Shown: positions 1 through 11,950, numbered from the stretch's first letter. The stretch is 64,000 nucleotides of DNA from Cryptomeria japonica (GCF_030272615.1 NC_081407.1:318336456-318400455); one strand, 5' to 3'. Made by a program: numbers and translations. The notes: generated by a model not told the origin, from the letters alone.

Positions 1-270
1 CTCTTTGCTTGTTTTCAAAACTTTAGTTTAATCTTTCTTCCACCTTCAGTGCAAACTGATATGCATCCTCCATGGTGTACATCCTCACCAATGCTAACTC
101 CTCTTGAATGCTTGGCTTCAAACCATTAATGTACTGAGCTAATTTCTCCTTGTTTGCTTCTACATGACCAATACTTATCAAGATCTTGTGGAATTCTTCC
201 ATGTACTCTTTCACATTTTTGGTTCCTTGCTTCAAACTCTGCATCTTTTTCAACATTTCAAGTTCACAAT
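1..270 (-). pseudogene. Ty3/gypsy gag, downstream fragment (runs off left edge)
   Basis: The minus strand from 256 reads as the middle of a Ty3/gypsy Gag. It shows the pattern L-K-K-M-Q-S-L-K-Q-G-T, then V-K-E-Y-M-E-E-F and Y-I-N-G-L-K-P-S-I-Q-E-E-L, which matches the Retrotrans_gag domain (capsid structural protein of the retrotransposon particle). The frame continues off the window. The first half of the same domain lies at 2805-3406, so the gene has been split by the 271-2804 insertion; without the insertion the two parts read on in register. The element's protease and polymerase would lie left of position 1. Family assignment is firm; lineage (perhaps a chromovirus, given the short LTR) is a guess. 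Confidence 0.8.
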
Positions 271-2804
271 TGTTGTGCGTAGCACATCATTCCCCAAGGT
301 GGAACCCCTACCTCCAGCATGCCCGCGTCTGTGAGAGCGAAAGTTCGAGCTGTGTGTGTTTCAACCGAGAATAAGGTTGGTAACAATATCGAGTTGCATT
401 TCGAGGCAAGTACGTGAAAAATCGAAACTTTAAAGGACAAAGCGAACAAAGGTAAAGATTGGGCTTTTCTGCTAGGGCTCTTGTTTTTGCCAAAGAAAAC
501 CCCAAAATTTTTAAAAGCCACAAAACGCTTAATAGCCGAAATTCAGAGTTCAACAAGGGGCCAAAATAAAAATAAAAACCCTTGTAAACCCGTCAAATAT
601 ACTGAATAATGTTGAGAGCACGAAACAAAGAAAAACAAAGATCGGCGAAGTTCTGTTTCATCGTTTCTTTAAAGCCCCAAAAATAATAACAGCTTCACAT
701 TTGGAATTGAAAGGTCGCAATTTTAAAGGTAGGTCAAAATCGTAAATCATTCGCCTTTTTCGTGGATAGAGTTGACGAAAATGCCAAACATGTGTTTCGT
801 ATTTAAACATTTAAAAGGGAGCAAAGAAAAGTTTGGTGTTTGTTTGTGTGTGTGTGTGTTTTTTACCCCTTGTCTAAGCCGTTAGTAAAATCGAGATGTT
901 AGGTTACCATGAAATAAGGTTGAAACGAAGATATAATAAAATTTGGCAAAGATATGGGGGTCCTTTTTGTAAACATCGCCCTTGTCATCCCTTAAAAAAA
1001 CACCGAACTAGGTTTTAGGTGCTTTAAAAATAAAAAAATATAGTAAAGTTTAGATGTTTCCTTCTGAGCAATTTAAATTGTTTTGCTTTTCTCCTTGTGA
1101 TCCTCGAAAACAACACCGAATTTCGTAAAGGGAGTAAATTTTTGAAAGAACCTAACTCTTAACTTCGGCGAAATCATTCCAGATTTAGGTGTTCTGATTA
1201 TTGAGTAATGGAATAAGTGTGTGTTCAAAGATCGTTCAAAGCAAACCATATTGTTCTAGTAGGAAAACAATTTGCTATCAAATCTTATGATCCAAGTTAA
1301 GTGAAGAGTGTATGTAGATATGATGGACTATTATACTTCGCATGTCTCCATTTATGATTTTAAAATTTGGATTATAAGGATCCCCATGGTTAAGGCTCTA
1401 ATTAATTAAATAGCCCTAGAATTGATTCAAATTAAACTTCTTGTTTGCAGATTAATGCTATTGGAAGGAATTAGATAGGATCAAGTGGGAGGATTCCCAA
1501 GATAGGGATAGGAGATGAATTCAAGGTCAACACCCCGAGGATGATCACAAAATAGTGCCAACAAAGAACATTTCCCAAAGGTCGGTTTGGCAAAACCACC
1601 ACCTTTGGTAACAAGTTGAAAGTTAGAACCAAAGTGATGCTACAAGAGTATGTAGAATCAGAGAATGAACAGTTGGAAATGACAGCTAGAAATACTTTAT
1701 TGTAAAAGGGAATTATTCTATTGTAAAATAACTACTTTTGGCTCAATCTAATACAATACAAAAATGCCAAAAGGTTAGTTATTTCTCCATCTACCCAAAG
1801 CTATCTATTTTGTCTTGTAGTGGAGGTAGTTGAAAGTGGTTGAAAAGGGGCAGTTGGGAATTTATGAGAATTACTAGGTATGGGTTAAAGATGTTAGGGC
1901 TTCTAGAAAGCGGATCAAAGCCATAAGAAGAATTCAATCCTAGCCACTAATTTGAAGTGTAAAATCTATTACAGGCCAATGCATCTGTGTTTGAAAAGGG
2001 GGTTAGATGGTTAGATTTTTTTTAGAGGTTAAAAGGTTAGAAGTAGATGTAATCAGGAATACAAGTAGAATAAGATTGTTGGATAGAAACTGTTGTAATG
2101 ATTGTTAGAACAAATAAATGGAACATTGAAGCATGGTGTTTTATTATTTATCATAATTTGTTTGCATGGTTTTTCTTCATTTAGTTATTTAGTGCTCAAT
2201 GAATTTAATGGGGAAGTGTGATGGTATTTGATGTGATTTCAGGTTCATACCATTAGGGGCTTGTTGATTGTAGGTCTATGTGCATGGTTAGTCTGAATCC
2301 TATTATTGTTGTTAGTTCAACTATAGGTATTTGTCTCAGGTTGCACCAAAATTTGGGTGTTTGAATGAATATCCATAGTCTGAAAAAACCTTTCATCCCT
2401 TGGAGCTTGCACTATTACTCTAGAGTTGTGAGTTTATCTTTGGCTAGGCAGGAACTAGTTTATGTGAAATATGTCTACCCGCAACACTAATTGTTGCTAT
2501 CATTGTCCTTAGGATTTCTAAACCCTACCTTTTTTCTTTTATTCCTCCCAGTTTGAGAATCAAAGCATCGCCAAATGTAGACTAGCTTGTTGTATTCGTA
2601 AGTCCCCTCGTGTTTCCCAACAAAACACGTCAAACCGCTGAGTTATCCTAAGTAGTCAAGACCTAACAGTTGAAACCTTGAGGTTTTCCCCTATGATCAG
2701 CCCAAACAATGTTAGTGATTCCCTTATCCAAGAGAGGATGGGATAAGCTTGGCATTCTATTTTGTGTTGACTGAAAGATTAGCGTACTCTTTCGTGCGTC
2801 AACA
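271..2804. mobile_element. 2.5-kb TG...CA insertion (solo LTR or non-autonomous LTR element)
   Basis: A 2534-bp segment starts TGTTG and ends CAACA. It interrupts a Ty3 gag gene that reads continuously once it is removed. The flanks are ACAAT (266-270) and ATAAT (2805-2809), a 5-bp target duplication with one mismatch. No coding region of any length is seen inside, and I found no internal second LTR, PBS or PPT, so a large solo LTR or a non-autonomous LTR element fits best. Its first 14 bases match the first 14 of the host element's own LTR (inverted, 3790-3803), suggesting a related family. Orientation is not determined. Confidence 0.6.
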
Positions 2805-3406
2805 ATAATCAATAAGGATAAACTACCTTTGAAAATTTTCTACCCTGTTTTGTGATTTTATCTTTACCTCTATCTTCCAATTTGGACTACTTTCCACCAA
2901 ATTTTAGCATGTCCTTTTAGTTTGGTTTTAGCAAACCTTACTTTGTTTGGATCTTCTATTTCTTCAAACTCAAAGTACTCTTCCATATCATATATCTAGT
3001 CTATTAATTCTCCTAGATCCAAGTTTCCATTGAAGAAAGCAACTTCAACCTTCAATATTTTCATGATCCTTGTTAATTATTTAACAAGAGGATCATTTAG
3101 AGATTCTCTTTCTGCTTCATTTTCAACATTTTCTTCTTCTTTTGAAGTTTCTTTAGAATTATCATCTTCACTTTCTAGTTCTCTCCTGCAACCAAACACT
3201 CTTCTGATTTATTTTTGCAGGGCTTCAACCTGCCTATTGTGGACCCTAAAATCATCAACACAAGTAACATTTGGAGGATTTCTTCCTCCATTTCTAGCTC
3301 CAAATCTACCCCATCCACGTGGGGCTCTTCTTGCATACATTTTCATGACACCCACAAGATCAATCTTAGTGCAAATTGCCTCCTTTTGACAAATCTGCCT
3401 GCACAC
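2805..3406 (-). pseudogene. Ty3/gypsy gag, N-terminal part
   Basis: Reads on the minus strand from about 3406. It has a basic N-terminal part with R-R-A-P-R-G-W-G-R-F-G-A-R and V-E-A-L-Q-K, then an acidic Ser/Glu-rich stretch, then the capsid signature F-N-G-N-L-D, Y-D-M-E-E-Y-F-E-F and H-A-K-I-W-W (about 3070-2895). That order is typical of plant Ty3 Gag. Stops interrupt it: TAA after P-L-V-K and TAG in place of Trp after E-L-I-D. It ends at the 271-2804 insertion and continues at 270-1. The PBS and LTR lie just upstream at 3421-3803, so this is the start of the element's internal region. Confidence 0.78.
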
Positions 3407-3420
3407 TCAGAATCTCCTAG

Positions 3421-3431
3421 GTCTGATACCA
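3421..3431 (-). other. Primer binding site (tRNA-Met type)
   Basis: On the minus strand this reads TGGTATCAGAC, matching the 3' end complement of plant initiator tRNA-Met (TGGTATCAGAGC) up to the last bases. It lies 4 bases inside the LTR end, the expected place for minus-strand cDNA priming. Confidence 0.75.
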
Positions 3432-3435
3432 TTGA

Positions 3436-3803
3436 TGTAACGAAATTTCAACACTTTTAAGCCAACACTTGTAGCACACTTCAATACTTTTGCAAATCCA
3501 ATTCAAAACAAATCAGAAAAGAAAAATAGATTGTGTGACACCAACAGATGCAACAAAACCAGTGATATTATTATTGTAGTATGAATCAATTTACATTATA
3601 GGGGAATTAGCCCATTGGATTCTCATAACAACATTAAACTCAAATCCACGGTTGTCCTTAGACCTGCAACTTCTATGCCTTACTTTCTACCCTTAGAAAA
3701 AAAGAACTAACTCTAACTTTCTTTCCTTTTCAAAATTCTCTCCAAAAACAAAAATCCAATCCCAATTACTACTCTCCTACAGTCCCAAATGCTACGCACA
3801 ACA
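3436..3803 (-). repeat. 5' LTR (368 bp) of the minus-strand Ty3/gypsy element
   Basis: On the minus strand the segment begins TGTTGTGCGTAGC (3803 down) and ends GTTACA at 3436, followed by a PBS and gag. The TG...CA ends, PBS spacing and gag orientation together define it. The partner 3' LTR is outside the window, so the boundary at 3803 rests on the TG start and similarity to the terminus at 271. The first five flanking bases are CTTCC (3804-3808). Confidence 0.68.
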
Positions 3804-4996
3804 CTTCCCCACTAAAAATAGCCCCCTCCAACTCAAAACATGTTGCCTTTAAATGTTACAACAACTTCCATAGAAGCTCCACCAAAACTCCCAATAAAAG
3901 CCAAAACAATTAACCCCATACGTTACTTGCAAACCCATCACACATTTACTAAGATTAACATCTTACACGACCCCACTACCAAGCACAACCACTCAAATTT
4001 AATACCTACATGGGGGTGAGGGAGGGAGGGTGGCGGAAATTTCAAATTTCAAATTAGGGATTCTCTCCCACGTGGATGCCTTCTTCATTCAAGGATGACT
4101 AGTTATAAACTATGCATACTCTCTCCTCTTCCTTCCTCTAAAAGTTCAAAGCTGCAAGTGAAAAAATGATTGTGGCAATACTGTAAATGTGAGTGTTAAT
4201 GTGAATGGATGATTGGGTTACATTTAGGCTTTGTTTAATGTTTTATAAGGGGCATGGGAGGACTTCTGAGCCTCCCAAACACTTTTTTCTTTTGAAAAAG
4301 TTGACTTTAATTTATGTGAAAAGGGGGGATATTCATTAATTTTCCTAGAGGACAGGGGATGGTAGTGGGGTTGTTGGTTAGGGACACATTCCAATGTGTC
4401 ACTGATTTTTGATTCATTAACTATTTCTCTTTTCTATAATAACTTTTCAAACTATTCCCATATTAATGGCATCCACGATACTTAAAAATTATACATTTTC
4501 ACAGTTGATTTATAGTTCCCAAATGACGCAACCACACTTGATGAGTACTTTATTTTGTATGCCAATGCCCAATTGAGTAGGACACCCTATAGCTAGGTAC
4601 ATAGAAATTATGGGATGGAATCTTATCATTCGTGGAAAGGGAAGGTGCAACAAGGGAAGTGTTTGTGTAGGTTTTATCATTTACCGAACATTAGAATAAG
4701 ATACCCAGAGGTATTCTATCCTCTCCTGAAAAATCACCGCTTATCATATGGCGATTCCAAGGTCTATATGTGCGAACAAGTGACTTTAGTGGGATAGCTA
4801 CTTGGGTAGTGTATGCTGAAATTTTCAAGGGGGACTTACGTTTATGAATGTCTTTCAAGCTTCTAGACTTAGATGGATTTATCAATGTTAGGCTCTTTCT
4901 CTTTTTTTTTTGGATTTTTCGGGATTTAGTCTTTGAAAAAGGGGAAAAGGGGATAGGGTTAAGAAAGCTGATCTAAACCTTCGAATTTTGGAGACA
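3804..4996. other. Unassigned DNA between two retroelements
   Basis: No coding frame with recognisable similarity was seen. It holds a short G-rich run at about 4012-4034 and scattered A/T-rich DNA. The right part (about 4800-5001) is the left flank of the Tat insertion; its natural continuation is at 20828. Confidence 0.5.
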
Positions 4997-5001
4997 ATAT
5001 T
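4997..5001. other. Target-site duplication, left (ATATT)
   Basis: ATATT directly precedes the 5' LTR and recurs at 20823-20827 directly after the 3' LTR: a perfect 5-bp duplication, the usual length for Ty3/gypsy integration. Confidence 0.9.
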
Positions 5002-6472
5002 TGTAGACGTATAAAAATGACCACTTTCCTAAGTGAATATTTAATATTCATTTTAACCTCATTCTTCTATTTAATCAAAAACTTATTTAATTAAATTATT
5101 CACATTCATCTATTTGATTAAATGAATTACTTAATTTATTTAATTAAGTTCACCTAAGCCTTTCATAACCTTTAATTAAATAAATCACTTTATTTAATTA
5201 ATTCTCCTTTCTCCCCTTTTAATTAAATTTACATTTAATTAAATTGTTCATTGCAAATAAATAAATCTAATTTATTTATTTAAATCCCCCACTTGTATTT
5301 ATGCAAGTTGCATCTATTTTAGTTGAAATAAAATAATTTATTTTAATTAAAATTCCCCTCCATCCACTTGCATTCTCCTACATCTCCCACTTGCCTCTCT
5401 AAACCCCCTTCTAGATTCTTCTAATCAATTCTAATTTAGCCTAATCCATCTCCTAAATATTGTCACATCCCTAAGAAAAGGGAAGTCACTTCTCAAACCC
5501 TCAAAGTCTTTGAAAACCATTAAAGGCTTTATGTCTTCAACAAGTTAACCTTTAAAGTCTTCCAAACCATTAATGGTTAACTTAACCTTCTTGCATGATT
5601 AGAGACTTTCTCTCTAACTCAACCTTCATCTAACCTAAGGGTTTCATCAAGCATTCATTGCTTTGACCATGGTTATCCCTTTAACCCTCGCACAAGAGTT
5701 TACCCCTTGGGTAAAATCTTTACCCAATGGATAACCCTAACCTAACCGTAACCCTTACCTCCTAGGGTAACCATCATGTCTTCTCAAGCATTTAATGCTT
5801 CTTACATCTCCTCTCAAGCATTCTCTTGTTGACAATTGTCACCATTTCATTGGTGAGAATTGTAAACATGGATTGATAACTTTCAATCCCGGCCCTTGAT
5901 AAGGTTGTCTAATCTTGACCCTCCATTGCCCTGTTTTTCCTATAAATAGAGCCCTCCTTCTATCATTTTGGGATCCAAATCTTTAGTATCCAACTTATAG
6001 AAATTTTACTAAGCATCTAATATAATCATTTTAAATCAAGCATTTAGCCTCTCTTTGAATAAAAATAATCTTAATAAGCATTTTTAGAAGCATTTCTATT
6101 ATCATAGCATACTCATATTAGACTAGTATATCATGTTAGGATAGATTTTACTAATATTTTATCTTATCGTCATATCCATGCTAGTTTAATTCATATTATA
6201 TTTAGCATCATGCATAACTAGGAATGCATTCATATTAAGTTGATCAATATCCCTCGTTCTCATGGTTGTCATTCCTAAGTCACTTTGCTCAGTGATTTGA
6301 GAGCAAAGGCATTGGCTTGAGGGATCCTGTGAGATAGAGAACAATGGAACGTTCCTTGGGGAGTTGAGCTATTCAACATAGCTCCATAACTTGCACCAAG
6401 AGTCCCATTAGTGTGTGGACTAGTTTTGAAATCAATTTTTTCCGTTTTTTTGCACCACTTTTCCCGCACACA
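5002..6472 (+). repeat. Tat element 5' LTR
   Basis: 1471 bp, nearly identical by eye to 19369-20822. The main length difference is an extra stretch of about 17 bases near 5065-5085 that is absent from the 3' copy. It carries TATA box 5941-5949. The U3 portion is rich in TTAATT-type repeats (5050-5350). Confidence 0.92.
5941..5949 (+). promoter_or_regulatory. TATA box in Tat 5' LTR
   Basis: TATAAATAG lies about 530 bases from the LTR end, and the same box is at 20292-20300 in the 3' LTR. It is the likely core promoter for the element's genomic RNA; the start site is not visible. Confidence 0.65.
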
Positions 6473-6475
6473 TTT

Positions 6476-6493
6476 TGGCACCCACCGTGGGGC
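6476..6493 (+). other. Primer binding site of the Tat element
   Basis: TGGCACCCACCGTGGGGC begins three bases after the LTR ends at 6472. Position and TGG start fit a tRNA 3' complement. It is not the Met type used by the copia elements here; I do not assign the tRNA. Confidence 0.7.
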
Positions 6494-6558
6494 ATAACCC
6501 CATAAATAACATTATTTTTAATGCAGGACTGATATTGCAGGTACGTGGAAAAAGATGA

Positions 6559-6800
6559 GTTAGCATGTGGGTGCCTTCTTTTAGCACATAAGGGTTATTT
6601 GTTGGTGCATCTTGCCTATTGTTTAGCGCATCAGACCCTATCGTTAGCGCATAATGTTTCTACCAACCATTGTAAGATCACAACGCACTAGGAAATTAGG
6701 CTAGCGCATCCCAGCAACATATTAGCGCATAAGGTCTTTACTATACCACATTTGTGCCTTCTATAGGGCATTGGTGCAACAATTTAGTGCATACGGTTAG
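6559..6800 (+). repeat. TAGCGCAT interspersed motif array, cluster 1
   Basis: Roughly eight copies of (T)TAGCGCAT(A/C), some with one change (TAGCACAT, TAGTGCAT, TAACGCAC), are separated by 10-50 bases of unrelated sequence. Good copies are at 6622, 6643, 6701 and 6721. Confidence 0.7.
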
Positions 6801-7002
6801 CAGAGCAAAAGAAAAAGTTTGTAACCGGGAAAAATCATTTTAGGCTTGTGTAAGCCCACACTAGCTTTTGATCGTTGACTGTGTGCAGGTTTAATCTTTT
6901 ATGAAAGGGAAGGATTTAGTTTAGAAATTTTTAATTTCTTTTAATTTACTTTCTTTCAAAAGGAAGTTGGTTAAAAAGAATTCACTCTCCCTGTTTTGTG
7001 CA

Positions 7003-7510
7003 AAGTTAAAATAAACCTCACATTTTCATTTTGGAAAACTTAAAATGAACATCAAACTTCCTTTTGGTACTTTAAAGAAGATTCAAATTTCTTTATTTAC
7101 AAGGTAAAAAGAACAACAAAATTTACTTTTGCTTTCTTGCAAGTTAGAAAAGGAAAAACACTTCATTTTGGAAGCTCTAAAAAGAACAAGACAAAATTTA
7201 CTTTCTGCAAAGCTTAAAATGAACCTCACCATCCTTTGGTGTCTAAAAGGATCCATTTTATTTTGTAAAGGTAAAAGAACTTCATATTCAAGTTTAGACA
7301 AAGCAAAGAGGGAAACTCTTCCCCTATTCGACTTTGAATTTTGTTGATCAATATCGAAATTTCATTTGTTGACCAGGATTTCTTTTACTTAGATAGAAAA
7401 TCACTGATTTGAAGGTTAAAAAGGACACCATGCTTTTTGGAGCAACATCTCCAAATAGACTTTAGCAAATCATTGCTTTGAAAAGATAAAAAGAACCACT
7501 GTTTGCTTTG
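7003..7510 (+). repeat. AAGNTTAAAANGAAC interspersed motif array
   Basis: About eight copies of an A-rich motif (for example AACTTAAAATGAAC near 7039, AAGCTTAAAATGAAC near 7209, AAAAGATAAAAAGAAC near 7480) recur at 40-70 base steps, with CTTT/TTTGG-rich spacers. Confidence 0.5.
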
Positions 7511-8347
7511 TCTCAAAAGTGGAAGGTATAGCTCTCCCCTTAGTTGGGTGATCAAAAAGCCAAACCATTCTTATGCTCTATGTTTTTCAAGCATTTAAAA
7601 CCTTTAGCAGGACTGCCCTTCCAAGTTGCTCTTAGATTACCATTTAAATGGTCGGTGAGAGGGGAACGACCTAAGTGGGAAGCAAATTTATCGCCAAGAG
7701 TTCCAACCCACTATAATCAAAAGTGGAGGTTGACGAAAGTCCCTTCAACGGTTTTACTCAGTGATTAGCCTTCCCCCAATATCTTTACGATACGTAAAGC
7801 CTTTTTTGTAAAGGTTGGGAAGCCTCTTGAGGGAGTTTATCACTGAAGACCGAATAAGAAGTTTGATTACGAACTTTAACAATAGAAATCTTGAGCTGAG
7901 TCAGTATCTAGACATCTTCAATATCATAGTGCAAGGGTGGGGAAGAATCCACCCCCAAGATTACTCACCATATATCTCCCAAGATAATTACTCAATTATG
8001 AAGCAATTCACTTTGAGTTAAATTCTGGCAAAAGACAAAAAAAGGGGCAGCCCCTAGGGGGTGACGTGGTTGTTTGAGTTGACAGAGTATCGAGACTAGT
8101 GGGCTGTGGTATTGTTGATGACCCTTGAATAAAGAGTCTATCTGATTTGTTTGCTTTGTATTCAAACCTGTGAAAACATTGGGGATTTGAACACATCCTC
8201 GTAGAAAACACACTATTTGTTTAGCATAGGCAGAATTGGTTATCTCTTTCATGCTGCGTTTTCAAGTTATGTTTTCAAAAAATCATCCATAAAAAACAAA
8301 CCAGTGTTGAAAAATTCCAAAAGCCCAAAACAAAGCAATCAAGATAG

Positions 8348-8650
8348 TTTAGCACATAGGAGCAAATTCCTAACGCATCTGGAACATTCTCTAGCGCATA
8401 CTAGCCAAATATTAGCGCTTTCATCAATCAAAATAGTGCACAACAGTTCTCAAAATGGTAAAAACTTCACTAGCACTTTTGGATACCATATTAGCGCTTT
8501 AAAGCATCAGCCTAGTGCATCGGGGGCAAAACTTAGCGCGTTTAGTCTAAACTATAGCGCGTATTTAGGACATAATAGCGCATAATCTTCCCAGTCAAAA
8601 CAATTTTTAAAAACTATGAGTTAGCGCGTAACATAGGCACCTTAGCGGAT
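8348..8650 (+). repeat. TAGCGCAT interspersed motif array, cluster 2
   Basis: About 13 copies of TAGCGC followed by AT, TT or GT lie about 20 bases apart (8348, 8370, 8391, 8410, 8432, 8469, 8489, 8511, 8532, 8553, 8575, 8619, 8641). Spacers share no sequence. The same core as cluster 1 returns after a 1.5-kb gap. Confidence 0.75.
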
Positions 8651-9598
8651 GGTTAAAAATTAGAAAACCAGAGAGCAAATTAGACTTTCTGTGAAAATTT
8701 CATCAAACTTTTTGAGTACCCTTTCAAGTCTTATATCAAACTCAGTTTTTAGAATTCAAGTCTAAACATCAAAAAAATCAATTCCAAATCAAGCAAGCAT
8801 CCTTAGAGAAAAATTGTCAAATCTAAAACTAGCTCGTGGTAAAACTTTATCCAATCAAAAGCAGGTAGTATCATCACATTGATTGAAAGGTCCGACATCT
8901 AAATGAATTCTATCAAACAAACAACATACCAAGTTTAAACCTTAAGTTGTCAAATCGAGTTTTCATATTGGAAGACTCTTATCCATATCATTTGACACAC
9001 TTTGTCGTGGGGGCGAATCTAAACCTCTACTTGATAAAGTAAGCTTGAATTTTTCAAATGAAGTGAATCCAAACATCAAAGGAAACAATTGATCATTCGT
9101 GTATGACCACTCCTCATATTTTGAGAAGAATAAGTCTTCATCACAAATCTAAGTTGAAGAAAAGACAACCTAGTTCTAAAAAACTCGCCAAATGGAATAA
9201 GTTTCTCTATATCAATCGCCAACTTTTTCAATTGCATCGCATATTCTTGCATCACATGCAATTGTATCTTCAAGGCAAATCAAACAAGTTTGATAGAGAA
9301 CCATTGAGAAGTAGAGCTTTTTGCCAAAAAACAACATTTAGTCAACACCTAAATCAGGGAGGAAGAATTAATTTATAACGAAGCTCAACCTGAACCACCA
9401 ACCGCAGAGAGAGAAGAAGAAGATTTTATCCCCTTTGTCACAGAGAGTTTCTACTAGATGCTCGTTGTCACTTGCTCTCAATGAAACAAGCAAAACGAAC
9501 CACAACTAGAGTCAAGCATGGGTTGTAGATTATCAAACCTTTTCGATTATACTAATCTAGGAGATATGTAAATAAAACCCCTTATTCCAAAGGCTCAT

Positions 9599-11382
9599 GG
9601 AAAGACTTATTGAAGCTGACAAGGAAAAATATATGCTCATGCTAAATAGTAGAGGAGTTAGACTTCCTAAAGATTTCAATACTGAAAATGTAAGGAATGT
9701 AGATGAACCAACTTTTAGGACAAGGACTTGAAATTACGCCTATGAAGAACAACAAAGAGAAGAAGAAACACAGGACCCTGAACAACATAACATAGCTGAA
9801 CACAACCATGCCTGAACTAGGGATAATGAAAGGGAAGAAGCTTTCCCTCGTCATACAAATGCACCCATGGTCGCCCTAACACAACAAGTTCAAAGGCTGC
9901 AAAGGCAAATGCAGGACATGCAATAGGGGACCACAGTGCGATACTCCTTAGACAAAATTTGTCCTTACCCCTTTGATAGAAGACTAAACATGATATCTTT
10001 TCCCCCAAATTCAGATATTACCAAAATATGACAAATATGATGGTAAAAGCGATCCTCGCGATCATGTTCAATAATTTTGTACCATAAGTCTAGAGTTTTC
10101 TCACGATGACACTTACTTGATTAGATTATTCCCACGAAGTTTGGGAGGGAAAACAATGGAGTGGCTATCTGTTACACCTCCCATCAGATCCTTTGATGAG
10201 TTGGTAAACAAATTTATCACACAATACTCCTATAATATTCAACACGCGATCACCATGTTGGATGTGTGTAACACCAAACAAAAAAAATGAAACATTCATG
10301 GTGTTCCTTCAACATTGGAGACATATGGTTTCAAGGTATCCTCGAGATGTGCCTAAAGAGGAGAAGATGGAGATCTTCATTGACAATCTAAATAGTGAGA
10401 TGAGTTATCAACTCAAACTCTAGTGCATACCCTCTTTTTCCAAGTTGATCGAAAATGGAATCCAAGTAGAGGAAGCCTGCATCAAGAAAGGAACATTGAA
10501 GTTCTTTAAGGAAGGAACAAATTCCTCTAACACTCACTTTAACAACCAAAACAACAACTCTTTAGACAAATCCATATTTTGAATCGAAACAAAAATGTTG
10601 TTAACAAGGGAGGAACTGATGCTAATGATATAAAGTCCAAACAACCGGTATTAGCATTATCAGGTAATCCACAATCGAACAAGAATAAAAAAAGTGTTAA
10701 CCAAGGCATTAACACTTATCCACAAAATACCAACTAGGGACCTTCAATTTCAAACACCAACAATACCCTAGGCAACAATAACCAGAGCAACAATGCTAAT
10801 CGAGGGAATAATACAAATCAAAGAGGTAACACTAACACTTTCCCAAATAGACGCATCTACACATCGTCGGGATAATCCTTAGAATCAATATTTCACAAAC
10901 TCCTGACAAACAAGATTATCACATTGTCAGCCATAAACAACTTTGAACCCTAGATCAAGCCACCTTGGTGGAATGACTCACGTTTCTGTGAGTTTCATCG
11001 CAACAAAGGACATCACACAAATGACTGCATGAGGCTTAAGAATATTGTTCAAGATATGATCGATAGAGGTGATTTAACAGTTGATGGTCTCAAAACAAAT
11101 GGTGACCATGATGCCTTTAAAAATCCTCTTCCAAATTACAACAAGAAAGGAGGCTCATCATCAAACGATACACGAGGAGCTCACATAAATCATTTGTACA
11201 ACAATACCATTAATCACATATCAACATATGCTAACCAAATAAATATTATAAAGATCAAGGCCAAACAAGACCATACATCAATCAACGTGACAACCAGAGC
11301 TCAAAAATATGTCTTGAAAGGGCATACATCAACATCAACCACTATCCCCAAGACTCAATATGATTTGGTTAATCAACTGTGA
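9599..11382 (+). pseudogene. Tat element gag (broken)
   Basis: Fragments in shifting frames give a Tat-type Gag, the particle-forming capsid/nucleocapsid protein. A charged N-terminal part with an Arg/Gln-rich coil (about 9600-9925) is followed by a capsid region with P-K-Y-D-K-Y-D-G, D-P-R-D-H and G-G-K-T-M-E-W-L (about 10010-10180). The nucleocapsid motif C-E-F-H-R-N-K-G-H-H-T-N-D-C (about 10987-11028) has the C-x2-H-x4-5-H-x4-C form seen in Tat elements rather than a CCHC knuckle. A basic tail to 11382 has a clean frame from 11029. Stops include TAG for Gln at about 9925, and there are several frameshifts. It is expressed with pol from the LTR promoter in intact relatives. Confidence 0.8.
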
Positions 11383-11409
11383 AGAACTCCAGCTCAGATA
11401 TCCATACTT

Positions 11410-11950
11410 GAGTTACTCAAACTGTTGAAACAAATGTACCTCAAGATCTTGATATTGATAAATTTCAAGCCATGGTTGCTCATATGACAGGGCCTCATAA
11501 TCTTACCTTTTCCGAACACAATAATATCTCTTTGAGTCATCCACATAACACTCCCCTTCATATTGAAGTATTAGTCTACAAACATTGAGTTAGAAGAGTC
11601 TTAATAGATGGAGGAGTTGGTCTCAATATCTGTACTTTAAAACTTATCTGTGCATTAGGCTTCTCTGAACAGTTTATTGATCCACACAAAAAAATCACCA
11701 TCAAGGCCTATGATGATGAAGAAAGGTCATCCAAGGGAACAATGATATTACCTATTTAGGTAGGACCGATACAAAGGGAGACTATGTGCCAAGTCTTAGA
11801 CATTGACTTAACATACAATATTCTATTGGGTCGTCCTTGGATACATGAAATGCAAGCAGTACCTTCAACATACCATTAGTGTGTCAAATTCCCATATAAT
11901 GGACATGAGATTTCCATATCTGCCGATAATAATCCTTTTCAACATTGCAA
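11410..11950 (+). pseudogene. Tat element aspartic protease (broken)
   Basis: This region reads as the retropepsin that matures Gag-Pol. The active-site strand is V-L-I-D-G-G-V-G-L-N-I-C (about 11598-11632; D-G-G replaces the usual D-S/T-G, as in other plant Tat proteases). The C-terminal part is [11 protein letters not shown] (about 11817-11847), the classic L-G-R-x-W ending. Internal stops occur before V-R-R-V-L-I and after M-I-L-P-I. It lies between gag and the linker. Confidence 0.78.

Larger units (their letters stand above)
6494..9598 (+). other. Long untranslated leader of the Tat element
   Basis: About 3.1 kb between PBS and gag with no credible coding region. It contains three clusters of short repeated motifs: TAGCGCAT-like at 6559-6800 and 8348-8650, and AAGNTTAAAANGAAC-like at 7003-7510. 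Long leaders are known in Tat/Ogre-type elements; the function of these motifs is unknown. Confidence 0.6.

Noticed and set aside
6275-6481. Minus-strand frame in the Tat LTR, repeated at 20626-20883
   Set aside because: Duplicated only because the LTR is duplicated; antisense to the element and without features.
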